A DNA stretch of 64,000 bases from Listeria swaminathanii (GTDB taxonomy: Bacteria; Bacillota; Bacilli; Lactobacillales; Listeriaceae): the NCBI RefSeq assembly GCF_014229645.1, contig NZ_JAATOD010000002.1, positions 186,001-250,000 on the forward strand, written 5' to 3'. A program made the translations under genes and the position numbers. Below are positions 27,701-36,101 of the stretch, one piece after another (position 1 is the first letter of the stretch; the number at the start of each line of letters is the position of its first letter). The notes beneath the pieces are model-generated. The model was given only the letters and a program-made list of their open reading frames with translations, searched no databases and was not told the DNA's origin.

Positions 27701-28625
27701 GTAGCTGTTTTGCGGTAAATTGGTCGGTAATAAAATGGTTGGCATAACCGCCACGAAGCGCGCCGTGAATCGCTTTTATTTTTCGTTCACCGCCTGCGAC
27801 AAGGATAGCTGTTTCTTTTTGTTTTAAATCTTGCAAATTGATGCCGATGGTTCGTTCGTCCATTTTTTCGTCAGCAATTTCGCCGTCGATTGTAAAAAAG
27901 CGTGAACAAATATCGCCGACTACTTTTTCTTTTAAGCGTGTTTTTTCTTCATCAGAAAAATAGCCTAGGCGGAAAAGCAGGGCTTCATCACGCACAGTTC
28001 CTACGGTAAAAATAGCGATATTGGCTTTTTTACCGAGTTCGATGATGTTTTTTATATGGCGATCTGCTTCTACCATTTGCTTAGCGAGCGGATTATCAAG
28101 CACAACAGGAAGCGGCAATGATACCGGAGCTGTGTCACAGGCAGCCCCGAATAATGCTAACGTTTCAGCAGCATACGTATTGACATCAGAATGACTCACG
28201 CCACCTTTAAGTTGGACGATTTTTATTTCTGCTTTTAATTGGGCTAGTTTTTGAGCGATTTTGTACATCGTTGTTCCCCAACTTACACCAAGAATATCGC
28301 CATCATGGATAATTTCTTCCAAATATTCTGCGGCGCTTTGGCTGATTTGCTTGGTGATTTCGCTGTAATCATTTGTTTGACTGAAAGCAACGGTGACGTT
28401 TTTTAGTTGGTACTTTTCTTTTAAAGCGCCGGCCAGTTCTGTGAGGTTAGAAAATGGATCTTGGACTTCGATTTTGACGTATCCTTTTGTTTTCGCGTTT
28501 TGGAGCAATCTGGAAACGGTCGGTCTGGAAACACCTAGACGCGTGGCGATTTCTTGCTGACCGAGATCCGATTGATAGTACAGTCTCGCCACCTCAACGC
28601 TGAGCTGTTCTTTTTGTTTATCCAT
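27678..28625 (-). CDS. deoR: Deoxyribonucleoside regulator (SorC family)
   Basis: 315 aa. An N-terminal helix-turn-helix (GQQEIATRLGVSRPTVSRLL, about residues 19-38) is joined to a SorC/DeoR sugar-phosphate-binding domain (GVSWGTTMYKIA, about 105-116; AVAGGERKIKAI-like end). In B. subtilis the orthologue represses dra-nupC-pdp and is released by deoxyribose-5-phosphate. The same role is inferred here because the operator lies in front of deoC. A TATACT -10 is visible upstream (28651-28656). Confidence 0.9.
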   Translation of the reverse strand: MDKQKEQLSVEVARLYYQSDLGQQEIATRLGVSRPTVSRLLQNAKTKGYVKIEVQDPFSNLTELAGALKEKYQLKNVTVAFSQTNDYSEITKQISQSAAEYLEEIIHDGDILGVSWGTTMYKIAQKLAQLKAEIKIVQLKGGVSHSDVNTYAAETLALFGAACDTAPVSLPLPVVLDNPLAKQMVEADRHIKNIIELGKKANIAIFTVGTVRDEALLFRLGYFSDEEKTRLKEKVVGDICSRFFTIDGEIADEKMDERTIGINLQDLKQKETAILVAGGERKIKAIHGALRGGYANHFITDQFTAKQLLEQNFIN

Positions 28626-28688
28626 TTCATCCCTCCATCTTTTTCTTTTTAGTATAACGTAAGAACAGGGATAGTTCGAGAGGGAAGA

Positions 28689-28718
28689 TAAAAAAAGACA
28701 GCCGCGGCTGTCTTTTTC
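28689..28718 (-). terminator. Terminator of PTS operon
   Basis: AAAAAGACAGCC-GC-GGCTGTCTTTTT is a perfect hairpin 4 bases after the last PTS gene. A runs on the other side mean it could also work on the plus strand, where no gene needs it. Confidence 0.88.
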
Positions 28719-28721
28719 CTA

Positions 28722-29138
28722 TTAAAAATCTTCTTCTATTTCTTCAAGCGGCGCGGCGTATTCATAAATCCCTAACCGCCCAGTTTCGGCAACTTGATTC
28801 GCAAGTTGTTTTAAGGATAGCGTTTCACGACTGAGGAATGCTTCTAATAAAAGCGGAATATTCACGCCTGCGACAAGTTCTACTGCATCAAAATTTCCGA
28901 GCAAGCGAACGAGCACATTAAACGGAGTGCCACCTTTTAAATCAGTTAGAAATAATACGCCTTCTGTTAAATCGAGTTTGGCTACTTCACTGGCAATTTT
29001 CGCCTGTAAGTTTTCCGCGGATTCATTCACTTCAAAAGGAACAAAACTTGTATTTTCTTGTTTACCGCAAATCATTTCCGCAGATTGAATGAGTTCTTTT
29101 GCGGCGTTTCCATGAGTACAAACAAAAATTGCTTTCAT
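28722..29138 (-). CDS. PTS EIIA component, mannose/fructose/sorbose family
   Basis: 138 aa cytoplasmic EIIA-Man domain. The phosphorylated His is residue 9 in AIFVCTHGNAAKELI, and the DLKGGTPFN motif (about residues 67-75) is the family hallmark. It accepts phosphate from HPr and passes it to the IIB encoded at 32893. It is the last gene of the operon, 16 bases after the deglycase-like gene. In position it corresponds to GfrA of the Salmonella gfr operon. Confidence 0.92.
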   Translation of the reverse strand: MKAIFVCTHGNAAKELIQSAEMICGKQENTSFVPFEVNESAENLQAKIASEVAKLDLTEGVLFLTDLKGGTPFNVLVRLLGNFDAVELVAGVNIPLLLEAFLSRETLSLKQLANQVAETGRLGIYEYAAPLEEIEEDF

Positions 29139-29154
29139 TTTCTAAACCGCCTTT

Positions 29155-30150
29155 TTAATAGTCTAACTGACGATAGTATCTTCTGATTTCCATTGGGTGA
29201 CAGTTAATTTTTTCCACGTGTACGTCAATACGATTATTAACTGCGTGGATAATAAATGGTGACAACGCCTCTCTGAATTTAGCGGAAATACCCGGCATAT
29301 CGTAATCTTTTGCATCAATGACTGTATAATTGGCGCAAATTTGTGGAATGAAATTAACTACCCGTTCACTTAATGAGCGCTGGCTATCTTCTGTCACATA
29401 AATCGTAACTGGCGTATCGCGTTCTACAATTTCAAACATGCCATGGAAAAACTCATGTGACTCAATCGATTTCGTTTTAATCCAGTGCTGTTCTTCCCAG
29501 TAACACATTGCGTATGAATAGGTCGCACCCCACTGATTCCCAGCACCAACGAAATAATGAATGTCGTCTTGATGATGTTTTAGCGCAAATTCTTGACCAA
29601 ATTTATCTGCCGCTTTTTCTACTTCTACAATCCCTTTAGCAAAATGTTGATCCATTTCTTGATAAAACGCATCATAATCTTCAAATTCACCTGCTAAATA
29701 CATAAAACGATCTGCCACCATAAAGAATTTTAATTGTTCATTTAACGGATAGGAGATTAAGTGATCTACTAAATTAGCAAGTTCGGTTTCCGCTTTATCA
29801 ATAAACCCAAATACAGTCGCACCAATTTCATTACATTTTTTCACAGCATCTACTACTTCTTGCGTACTTCCGGTTACCGATGAAATAACTACAAGTGTAT
29901 CTTTGGTGACACGTTTATTGCCTGTCGTTAGAAACACAGCCGCATTTTCATAAAAAGTTTCTAGCGCCGTTTTTTCTTTCATATGCACCACAGCTTGCAT
30001 GGCGGATGCATATGTTCCGCCAATTCCTAGCCAGCAAATATTACTAAAACCACGGTGGTGTATTTGGTCAACTACTTCATTAATTTGCGGACGTAATTTA
30101 AGCGCCCCTTCCATGTTTTCTCTCACTTTTTGTTCATCAAATTTTAGCAC
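29155..30150 (-). CDS. SIS-domain deglycase, FrlB/GfrE-like
   Basis: 331 aa with two sugar-isomerase domains (GIGGTYASA near residue 42; GAGNQWGATYSYAMCYWEE near 200) but no glutaminase domain, so it is not GlmS. The ESHEFFHGMFEIVERDTPV segment (about 232-250) with its Glu-His pair is characteristic of fructoselysine-6-phosphate deglycases (FrlB/GfrE). These split the Amadori product into glucose-6-phosphate and lysine. The assignment is by motif and by operon partners (mannose-family PTS plus a second SIS protein). The amine actually released is unknown. Confidence 0.75.
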   Translation of the reverse strand: MLKFDEQKVRENMEGALKLRPQINEVVDQIHHRGFSNICWLGIGGTYASAMQAVVHMKEKTALETFYENAAVFLTTGNKRVTKDTLVVISSVTGSTQEVVDAVKKCNEIGATVFGFIDKAETELANLVDHLISYPLNEQLKFFMVADRFMYLAGEFEDYDAFYQEMDQHFAKGIVEVEKAADKFGQEFALKHHQDDIHYFVGAGNQWGATYSYAMCYWEEQHWIKTKSIESHEFFHGMFEIVERDTPVTIYVTEDSQRSLSERVVNFIPQICANYTVIDAKDYDMPGISAKFREALSPFIIHAVNNRIDVHVEKINCHPMEIRRYYRQLDY

Positions 30151-30172
30151 TCTTCATTCCTACTTTCTTTGA

Positions 30173-31237
30173 TTAAATTTTGGATTTTGTTATTTTATCA
30201 AATTCCGGAAAAGCGGATACTTCTAAATTAATTCCTTTTTTCTTGGAAATTTCAAAGGATAATAAATGAACCGGGATAGTCATAAATAGCGGCGCCAGAA
30301 GTTCTGCTGTCCGCATACCAAGTAATAAATCATCCGCGTTTTCCCCGCCTGCATCCGCATAAATTGTCCGGATTTTCTTTACATGATCTTGTAAAAATTG
30401 TTTTAATTTTTCCGCGCGATCTTCTAGTAATCCTTGAGGTTCAAGGAAGATAATATAGTCTCGTTCGGATAAACCTATATATGGTCCATGCATATATTCT
30501 TCTAGCTCTTTACCAAATGAAGTAATCCGGATGGTTTCTGTTACTTTTGTTTCTCCTTCGCGCGCTACACCATAAGCAGCGCCGTATCCTATGAAGAAAA
30601 CTCGTTCCGCTTCCATCAATTCCTGTGTATGCTCGTTCACCCAAGTAGCTGATTTCTCTATCACTTGTGGTAAATGAGCGGTAATTTTTTTCAATTCTGC
30701 AATTTCCGCCTGATACTCTTCTTCCAACATTTTCTCTTGTAAAAGGGCTAGCTCAAGCGCCATTAAATTTAACATGAGAATGGTTGCACTATAGCCAAGC
30801 GTGACATATGGCATCTCTTCTATGCCCATCCCGAGATCAATTGCCCGCGTACTTTCTTTAGCAATCGGGCTAGTTAAATCACTCGTTAAAGTGAAAACAA
30901 TACCTCCTTGACGCTCAATTTCTTTTACGAGATGGATGGTGGAGTAACTGTGCCCACCTTGTGATATAGCGATGTATAAAGTGTTTTTGTTTAAATGAAG
31001 CATGTAATTTCCTGCAGTAGATGGTTCTTCCACATATACCGGAATAGCGAGTTTATCCGACATATATAACTGCGCTGCGAATGCCGCATTAGAACTAGAA
31101 CCTGTTGCAAAAATAACAATTGCTTGATAGTCCACTTTCTCCATTTGAATGACCTTTTGTAAAAGATCTTTTCGACTTCGGATGATATTTTCATAAACGT
31201 TTTGTTCCGACCGGATATAATAATCCATGTTTTTCAT
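30173..31237 (-). CDS. SIS-domain deglycase, GfrF-like
   Basis: 354 aa with two SIS domains (FATGSSSNAAFAAQLY near residue 45; GYGAAYGVAREGETKVTETI near 216) and no N-terminal nucleophile domain. It differs clearly from its neighbour at 29155. The pair corresponds to GfrE/GfrF in the Salmonella fructoselysine/glucoselysine operon, and this one fits the glucoselysine-6-phosphate deglycase position. Older annotations would call it 'glucosamine-fructose-6-phosphate aminotransferase-like'. The spacing to its neighbours is 22 and 12 bases, so it is one operon. Confidence 0.7.
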   Translation of the reverse strand: MKNMDYYIRSEQNVYENIIRSRKDLLQKVIQMEKVDYQAIVIFATGSSSNAAFAAQLYMSDKLAIPVYVEEPSTAGNYMLHLNKNTLYIAISQGGHSYSTIHLVKEIERQGGIVFTLTSDLTSPIAKESTRAIDLGMGIEEMPYVTLGYSATILMLNLMALELALLQEKMLEEEYQAEIAELKKITAHLPQVIEKSATWVNEHTQELMEAERVFFIGYGAAYGVAREGETKVTETIRITSFGKELEEYMHGPYIGLSERDYIIFLEPQGLLEDRAEKLKQFLQDHVKKIRTIYADAGGENADDLLLGMRTAELLAPLFMTIPVHLLSFEISKKKGINLEVSAFPEFDKITKSKI

Positions 31238-31249
31238 TTTTTCACCTAC

Positions 31250-32071
31250 TTATTTTAATAAACCTGTGAATGCCCCTAAAATCCCAATTCCTGCGATTAA
31301 TAGAAGAATCCAATGTGCTTTTAGTCCTTTTTTATCTAACCAGAAAATAAAGAAGGTGAAGCCAAGTGCTAGAATTCCTGGGACGATACCGTCAAAAACA
31401 CTTTGAATCGTTACTGCATCATCACCAGAACCAAATTTCATTGGCATATTAATGTTTACCATCGTGGCGACCATCGCACCAACAACAGCCAGACCGATAA
31501 CCGAAGCACCATAAGACAGTTTATCCATTAATCCAGTTTTTTGAATTTTTTCGATAAAGTTAGCTCCAATGTTATAACCAATGAATAACCCATAATAACG
31601 AGTCAGAATAGCTGGAATATTGAAAATAAGGAGGAATAAAATCGGCCCTAACATATTTCCTTGTAGCGCTAAGGAAGTTCCAATACCTGTAGCGATAACG
31701 CGTAAAGTTCCCCAGAAGAACGAATCTCCAATCCCACTAAGAGGACCCATTAATGCTACTTTTATATTATTGATAGAATCTGTGTCAAAATCTTTATCTT
31801 TCGCAGATTGCTCTTCCATCGCAATGGATATCCCGAGCGGAAAAGTGGAAAGCCACGGTGTTACGTTATAAAATTCTAAATGTCTTTGATAAGAAGAAAT
31901 TCGTTTGTCTTTATCATTTTTGAAAATTTTGTTCAGAGCTGGTAGCATGGAAAATCCATAACCGAGATTGGATTGTCGTTCGTAGTTCCATGACCATTCC
32001 ATCGTGAACGAGCGCCAAAAAACTTTCATTAAGTCTTTTTTCGTTAATACGTCAGAACTCTTCATCTTCAT
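31250..32071 (-). CDS. PTS EIID component, mannose family
   Basis: 273 aa membrane subunit. It opens TKKDLMKVFWRSFTMEWSWNYERQ, the typical IID start, and has several hydrophobic segments, with the final anchor at the C-terminus (HWILLLIAGIGILGAFTGL). With IIC it forms the sugar channel. The ATG overlaps the last 20 bases of the IIC gene. Confidence 0.93.
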   Translation of the reverse strand: MKMKSSDVLTKKDLMKVFWRSFTMEWSWNYERQSNLGYGFSMLPALNKIFKNDKDKRISSYQRHLEFYNVTPWLSTFPLGISIAMEEQSAKDKDFDTDSINNIKVALMGPLSGIGDSFFWGTLRVIATGIGTSLALQGNMLGPILFLLIFNIPAILTRYYGLFIGYNIGANFIEKIQKTGLMDKLSYGASVIGLAVVGAMVATMVNINMPMKFGSGDDAVTIQSVFDGIVPGILALGFTFFIFWLDKKGLKAHWILLLIAGIGILGAFTGLLK

Positions 32072-32870
32072 AATTTATACCTCCATCATTCGCAAGTGCT
32101 GGCTCTGTATTTGTATTTTTCGGACCATTGTCATTTTTAAGTGTTGCATAACCTGTTAAAATTAGCGCTAAACATGCAGCGAAAATCGCTACGCCTGTTA
32201 CAGGAACTTTTAAGTAAACAGCTAACGCGAAGCCAAATACGAAAAATACCGCATTCTTTTTGTTGACCATCAATTTGAGAAGCAAAGCAAAACCATATGC
32301 TGGCAGTAAACCAGTCGCTATTCCAAGTCCCGTTATAACGAAAGCTGGGATGGCATCAAGTACGTTTTGAATAACCGGGCTTCCTACTAAATAGGATGTC
32401 GCGACAATAATACCAATTGGCAAGTTGATTGATAAAAACCCACCTAGTAACTGCATTCGACTAATCCCTCGTGAATTTCCCTCGAGTGCGTATTTATCTG
32501 CTTTATGAACAAAGTAAGGTAATACGAAAATAAAGCATAGATTTTTAACAACAAGTACAAGGGAGGCAATTGGAATCCCAAGCGCTAACGCTACGGCTGT
32601 GCTTTCACCAGTCGAAATCGCGAAGGCAGTTCCTAATATACTTCCTGAAATAATTTCTGGAGGGATTGATGCTCCAATAGAAAATGATCCCACAAAAGCT
32701 AATTCTAAAGTTGCCCCCATAATAATCCCCATTTGTACATCCCCCATGATAAGCCCGGCGAGTGTACATGTTACAAGTGGTCTTGATAGCATCGATGAAC
32801 CAAATAAATATTCTCCATTTGCAAGCATTGCTGCAAGTGCAAGCAAAATCGCTGTTCCAAACTGTTCCAT
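32052..32870 (-). CDS. PTS EIIC component, mannose family
   Basis: 272 aa with about eight hydrophobic segments. The GATLELAFVGSFSIGASIPPE motif (about residues 52-72) is diagnostic for mannose/sorbose-type IIC. The cytoplasmic C-terminal tail is acidic (GGINYEDEEF). The gene overlaps that for IID, and AAGGGATAAA precedes the ATG. Confidence 0.93.
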   Translation of the reverse strand: MEQFGTAILLALAAMLANGEYLFGSSMLSRPLVTCTLAGLIMGDVQMGIIMGATLELAFVGSFSIGASIPPEIISGSILGTAFAISTGESTAVALALGIPIASLVLVVKNLCFIFVLPYFVHKADKYALEGNSRGISRMQLLGGFLSINLPIGIIVATSYLVGSPVIQNVLDAIPAFVITGLGIATGLLPAYGFALLLKLMVNKKNAVFFVFGFALAVYLKVPVTGVAIFAACLALILTGYATLKNDNGPKNTNTEPALANDGGINYEDEEF

Positions 32871-32892
32871 AATTTATCCCTTCTTTCGTCTT

Positions 32893-33360
32893 TTATGCTT
32901 CAAAGGTTACTTTTTTCTCGTTAGGCACTTGCTGCATAAACACATCTACTTTTTCTTTTTGAAGTTCTTTTAATTTCTCTACTTCTTCAGGTGTTAAATT
33001 AACTGCTTTGGAAAAATTGGCTGTTCCTTCTCTTTGCTTCGTTCCGCCTAGATTTAACATCGGGATTTTACCATTCGTACCATGGATTAATTTGTAAGCG
33101 TCTTCAACCGATTCGACAACAATAAGCATGTTGTATTTATCAGTGACACCTGAATTAATCGCTTCGATACTTTCATCGATACTTTTCATGACTAGTTTTG
33201 CTGCCTCTGGTTTCGCAAGCCGTATTGCCGACTTACGAAAATCATCCGCTGCTACCCCATCATTTGCCACTAAAATTGTATTTACATCTAAAGCATTAAA
33301 CCAAGATACAGCTACTTGTCCATGTAGTAAACGATGGTCTACTCTTAGAAATTGAATCAT
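32893..33360 (-). CDS. PTS EIIB component, mannose family
   Basis: 155 aa from the ATG at 33360, chosen because AAGGAGG lies 9 bases upstream and the family starts there; an in-frame start 11 codons earlier adds only unrelated residues. The phosphorylated His is residue 13 in LRVDHRLLHGQVAVSW. Phosphate passes from the EIIA at 28722 to this His and then to the sugar. Here IIA and IIB are separate proteins at opposite ends of the operon. Confidence 0.93.
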   Translation of the reverse strand: MIQFLRVDHRLLHGQVAVSWFNALDVNTILVANDGVAADDFRKSAIRLAKPEAAKLVMKSIDESIEAINSGVTDKYNMLIVVESVEDAYKLIHGTNGKIPMLNLGGTKQREGTANFSKAVNLTPEEVEKLKELQKEKVDVFMQQVPNEKKVTFEA

Positions 33361-33379
33361 TTTTTCTTCCTCCTTAGTA

Positions 33380-34081
33380 TTAGTTAAAATCAACTACATA
33401 TTTGGTCGACTCAGCATCTTCATAATGATATTGGATGGCAATCGGCATTTCATTTTCTGCATAAAAGACACTGCTCAATTTAAAAACAGGATCATTTTCG
33501 TTTATATGCATATTTTTGATTTGCTCATTCCCAGCTAAAATAAGTTGAAGTTCCTGCTCAAGCTCAAATAATTTATATTTACCTGAATTAACAAGCTCAA
33601 TAATATTAATAATTTGAAAATCCTTCGCTTGTAAATCAGGGTATAAACTTAACGGTAAAATTAAACGATCTAGTGTGACACCGTGTTCACTTTTTTGGAC
33701 AAACTTGATAGAATACACAAGTTCATTCTCTTTTATACCAAACTTCTCTGCGTAAAACTTGCCAGCTTTGCGGATGTAAAAGTCTTTAATGTCTTTTTTC
33801 AAATTTTCATTGGTATCAGTTTTCATAACACCTGTCATTTCTAGAATATTCTGGGATGTAAGTTTTGGTTGGACGTATAGCCCCACACCGTTTTTACGAA
33901 CGACCAAACCTTCTTCGACTAATAAATCTACCGCGCGGCGAATAGTTGTCCGACTGCTAGAAAAAATTTCTTGTAAGGCTGTTTCGTTTGGCATAAGCAT
34001 TCCCGTCTTATACTCATCGCGATTAATACTATCTTTTATTTCTGAAGCAATTACTTCAAAAAGTGGTTTTTTAGCTCCCAT
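33380..34081 (-). CDS. GntR-family regulator (HutC/FrlR type), second copy
   Basis: 233 aa from ATG 34081. I chose this because TTGGAGG lies 9 bases upstream and the ATG sits one base after the stop of the preceding GntR gene. Residues 1-70 are a GntR winged helix (MLMPNETALQEIFSSSRTTIRRAVD is the recognition region), and the rest is a UTRA effector domain (ISDFYIRKAGKFYAEKF-like start). FrlR/HutC-type regulators bind sugar phosphates; here probably an Amadori-product phosphate or deglycase substrate (inferred). Confidence 0.85.
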   Translation of the reverse strand: MGAKKPLFEVIASEIKDSINRDEYKTGMLMPNETALQEIFSSSRTTIRRAVDLLVEEGLVVRKNGVGLYVQPKLTSQNILEMTGVMKTDTNENLKKDIKDFYIRKAGKFYAEKFGIKENELVYSIKFVQKSEHGVTLDRLILPLSLYPDLQAKDFQIINIIELVNSGKYKLFELEQELQLILAGNEQIKNMHINENDPVFKLSSVFYAENEMPIAIQYHYEDAESTKYVVDFN

Positions 34082-34082
34082 T

Positions 34083-34814
34083 TCACTCATCCTCCAAGTA
34101 ATCAAATATGTTTTTCGCATTGATTTTGTATTTGATTTGATTACCAATTAGATATTGTTTGCTGTACTCAAACGGTTCATCATTTTGATCAAATGCTTTA
34201 CTTACCACTTCAAAAAGCGGCGTGTTTAGTGGTACCTTTAATGCTTCTGCTAGCTTTTCATTCGCTGATACAAAGCGCAATTCTTCGCGCCCGTAGGTAG
34301 GTTTAATACCAAAGCGCTTTTCTAACACATTGTATAGCGAGGAATTATTTAAATCGATTTTTTCAATACCAGCAAATCTCGCGCTATCAATAAAAGATAT
34401 TTCATAAGAAAACGGCTTATCATCAACTATTCTCCGCCGAACTAACTTAAACACTAGCTTATCTTCACTTAAGTTTAAAAAGTGATTCACCTCGTCTTTG
34501 CCAGCTACTATTTCTTGTGAGATTACTTCTACCTTTTGTTCTCCCGGCAATTGACTACTCATGGAATTCATTTGCAGTATATTGATTGTTTGCTTTTGGT
34601 TGATTTCGATTCCTTTTCGGTTTCTTTTTTGGATGACAGCTTCTTTTTCAAGTGTATCAAGTGACCGTCTGAGCGTGGTCCGGCTGACACCTAGTTCGTT
34701 TTCAAGCGCACGTTCTGATGGGAAACTTGTTTCTCCGGCTGCTACTTTTTCTTGGATAAGCTGTCTTAGTTGTTCTTCACTTTGCACTGCTGGCGACAAG
34801 TCTTTATATTCCAT
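34083..34814 (-). CDS. GntR-family regulator (HutC/FrlR type), first copy
   Basis: 243 aa. The winged helix (SFPSERALENELGVSRTTLR, about residues 35-54) is followed by a UTRA domain from about 80 (VISQEIVAGKDEVNHFLNLSEDKLVFKLVR... region) to the end. It is the first gene of the PTS operon, behind AAGAGGTGG. It is clearly related to, but well diverged from, the GntR gene that follows, so this is an old duplication or a pair acquired together. Confidence 0.86.
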   Translation of the reverse strand: MEYKDLSPAVQSEEQLRQLIQEKVAAGETSFPSERALENELGVSRTTLRRSLDTLEKEAVIQKRNRKGIEINQKQTINILQMNSMSSQLPGEQKVEVISQEIVAGKDEVNHFLNLSEDKLVFKLVRRRIVDDKPFSYEISFIDSARFAGIEKIDLNNSSLYNVLEKRFGIKPTYGREELRFVSANEKLAEALKVPLNTPLFEVVSKAFDQNDEPFEYSKQYLIGNQIKYKINAKNIFDYLEDE

Positions 34815-34894
34815 ATTTCCACCTCTTTTTTCAAATCATCTATATATTTCACTTTTCTAAAAGATACAGCTTTAAACATTTTTAATACCACTTC

Positions 34895-34923
34895 ATTGTA
34901 AACGGTTGCATTTTATTTGTCAA
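34895..34923 (-). promoter_or_regulatory. PTS operon promoter overlapped by a cre
   Basis: On the minus strand TTGACA (34918-34923), 17-base spacer, TACAAT (34895-34900): a near-consensus promoter. The cre-like site TGTAAACGGTTGCA (34897-34910; one deviation from TGWAANCGNTNWCA) covers the spacer and -10, so CcpA binding would block RNA polymerase directly. Confidence 0.82.
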
Positions 34924-34938
34924 TAGTCTTTTTACATA

Positions 34939-34982
34939 AAAAAAAGCATAAGTTAGATTTTTCCATCCAACTCATGCTCTGT
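34939..34982 (-). terminator. Terminator of aldo/keto reductase gene
   Basis: On the minus strand AGCATGAGTTGGAT and ATCTAACTTATGCT pair with two mismatches and are followed by eight Ts. Confidence 0.82.
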
Positions 34983-34986
34983 TTGA

Positions 34987-35982
34987 TTATTTAGTTGTAG
35001 GTAGTGCTCCAACTACTGGGTGCGGGATGTATAGTTCTTCTAGATAGTTAACTTCCGAAGCGGTTAGTTTAATATTTAGCGCCTCTACCGCGCTTTCTAG
35101 GTGACTTTCTTTTTGCGCACCGATGATTGGTGAAGTGATTTCGTCTTTGTTTAATAACCATGCTAAGGCGATTTTATCTCGAGATACTTGGTGTGTTTCC
35201 GCAAGTTCAGCTACACGTTCAATAATGCCTTTATCCGAGTTCATCATGCCATCGTATTTAGATTTTTGAATTGGATCGGTTTCGGAACGATTAGTTGTTT
35301 CAGAAAAATCGCGCGTTAGCCGACCTGATGCTAGTGGACTATATGGCGTAATCGCAATTTTTTCATCGCGACAAAATGGAATCATTTCTCGTTCTTCTTC
35401 CCGGTAAATCATGTTGTAATGATTTTGCATCGAAACAAATTTCGTCCAACCGTTTCTTTCTGCGACGCGTTGTGCTTTTTGGAACTGCCAGGCATACATC
35501 GCGCTTGCACCGATATAGCGCGCTTTCCCGGACTTAACGACATCGTGCAATGCTTCCATTGTTTCTTCGATTGGCGTATTTTCATCAAAACGGTGAATGA
35601 TATATAAATCCACATAATCTGTTTCTAATCGTTTTAAGCTGTGGTCAATTTCGCTCAAAATTGTTTTTCTGGATAAACCGCCACTATTCGGACGATCTGG
35701 GCGCATGGTTTGATGTACTTTGGTTGCTAACACAATATCATCGCGGTTGGCGTAGTCTTTTAGCGCACGTCCGACAATTTTTTCACTTTCACCGTATGAA
35801 TAAATATTAGCGGTATCGAAGAAATTAATGCCTAAATCGAGTGCTTTTTTAATAATTGGGCGGCTATTTGCTTCGTCCAAAACCCATTTATGAATCCATT
35901 TGTCTTTATCACCGAAGCCCATTGTTCCTAAACAAATTTTCGAAACATCCATTCCAGTGTTACCAAATTTAACATATTCCAT
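34987..35982 (-). CDS. Aldo/keto reductase
   Basis: 331 aa NADPH-dependent reductase of the AKR superfamily (YdhF/IolS-like group). The catalytic tetrad is visible: Asp and Tyr in FFDTANIYSYGESE (about residues 54-67), Lys in VLATKVHQ (about 85) and His in YIIHRFDENTP (about 128). The C-terminal cofactor segment 'SPIIGAQKESHLESAV' is complete. The substrate is unknown. It is a single gene between two terminators, with AGGAGGG before the ATG. Confidence 0.92.
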   Translation of the reverse strand: MEYVKFGNTGMDVSKICLGTMGFGDKDKWIHKWVLDEANSRPIIKKALDLGINFFDTANIYSYGESEKIVGRALKDYANRDDIVLATKVHQTMRPDRPNSGGLSRKTILSEIDHSLKRLETDYVDLYIIHRFDENTPIEETMEALHDVVKSGKARYIGASAMYAWQFQKAQRVAERNGWTKFVSMQNHYNMIYREEEREMIPFCRDEKIAITPYSPLASGRLTRDFSETTNRSETDPIQKSKYDGMMNSDKGIIERVAELAETHQVSRDKIALAWLLNKDEITSPIIGAQKESHLESAVEALNIKLTASEVNYLEELYIPHPVVGALPTTK

Positions 35983-36057
35983 TCAAAACCCTCCTAGTCA
36001 ATTTCTAGTACTACTACAGCATAAACCTTGAAGTGCACTCCAAGTCAACCTTTTACT

Positions 36058-36096
36058 ATAAAAAAATCCCCCGGAACATTCCGAGAGATTTTTTCA
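36058..36096 (-). terminator. alsS terminator
   Basis: AAAAAATC(C)-C-CGGAA / TTCCG-G-GATTTTTT hairpin (36061-36093) just after the alsS stop; A and T runs on both sides make it bidirectional. Confidence 0.82.
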
Positions 36097-36101
36097 CTTT
36101 A

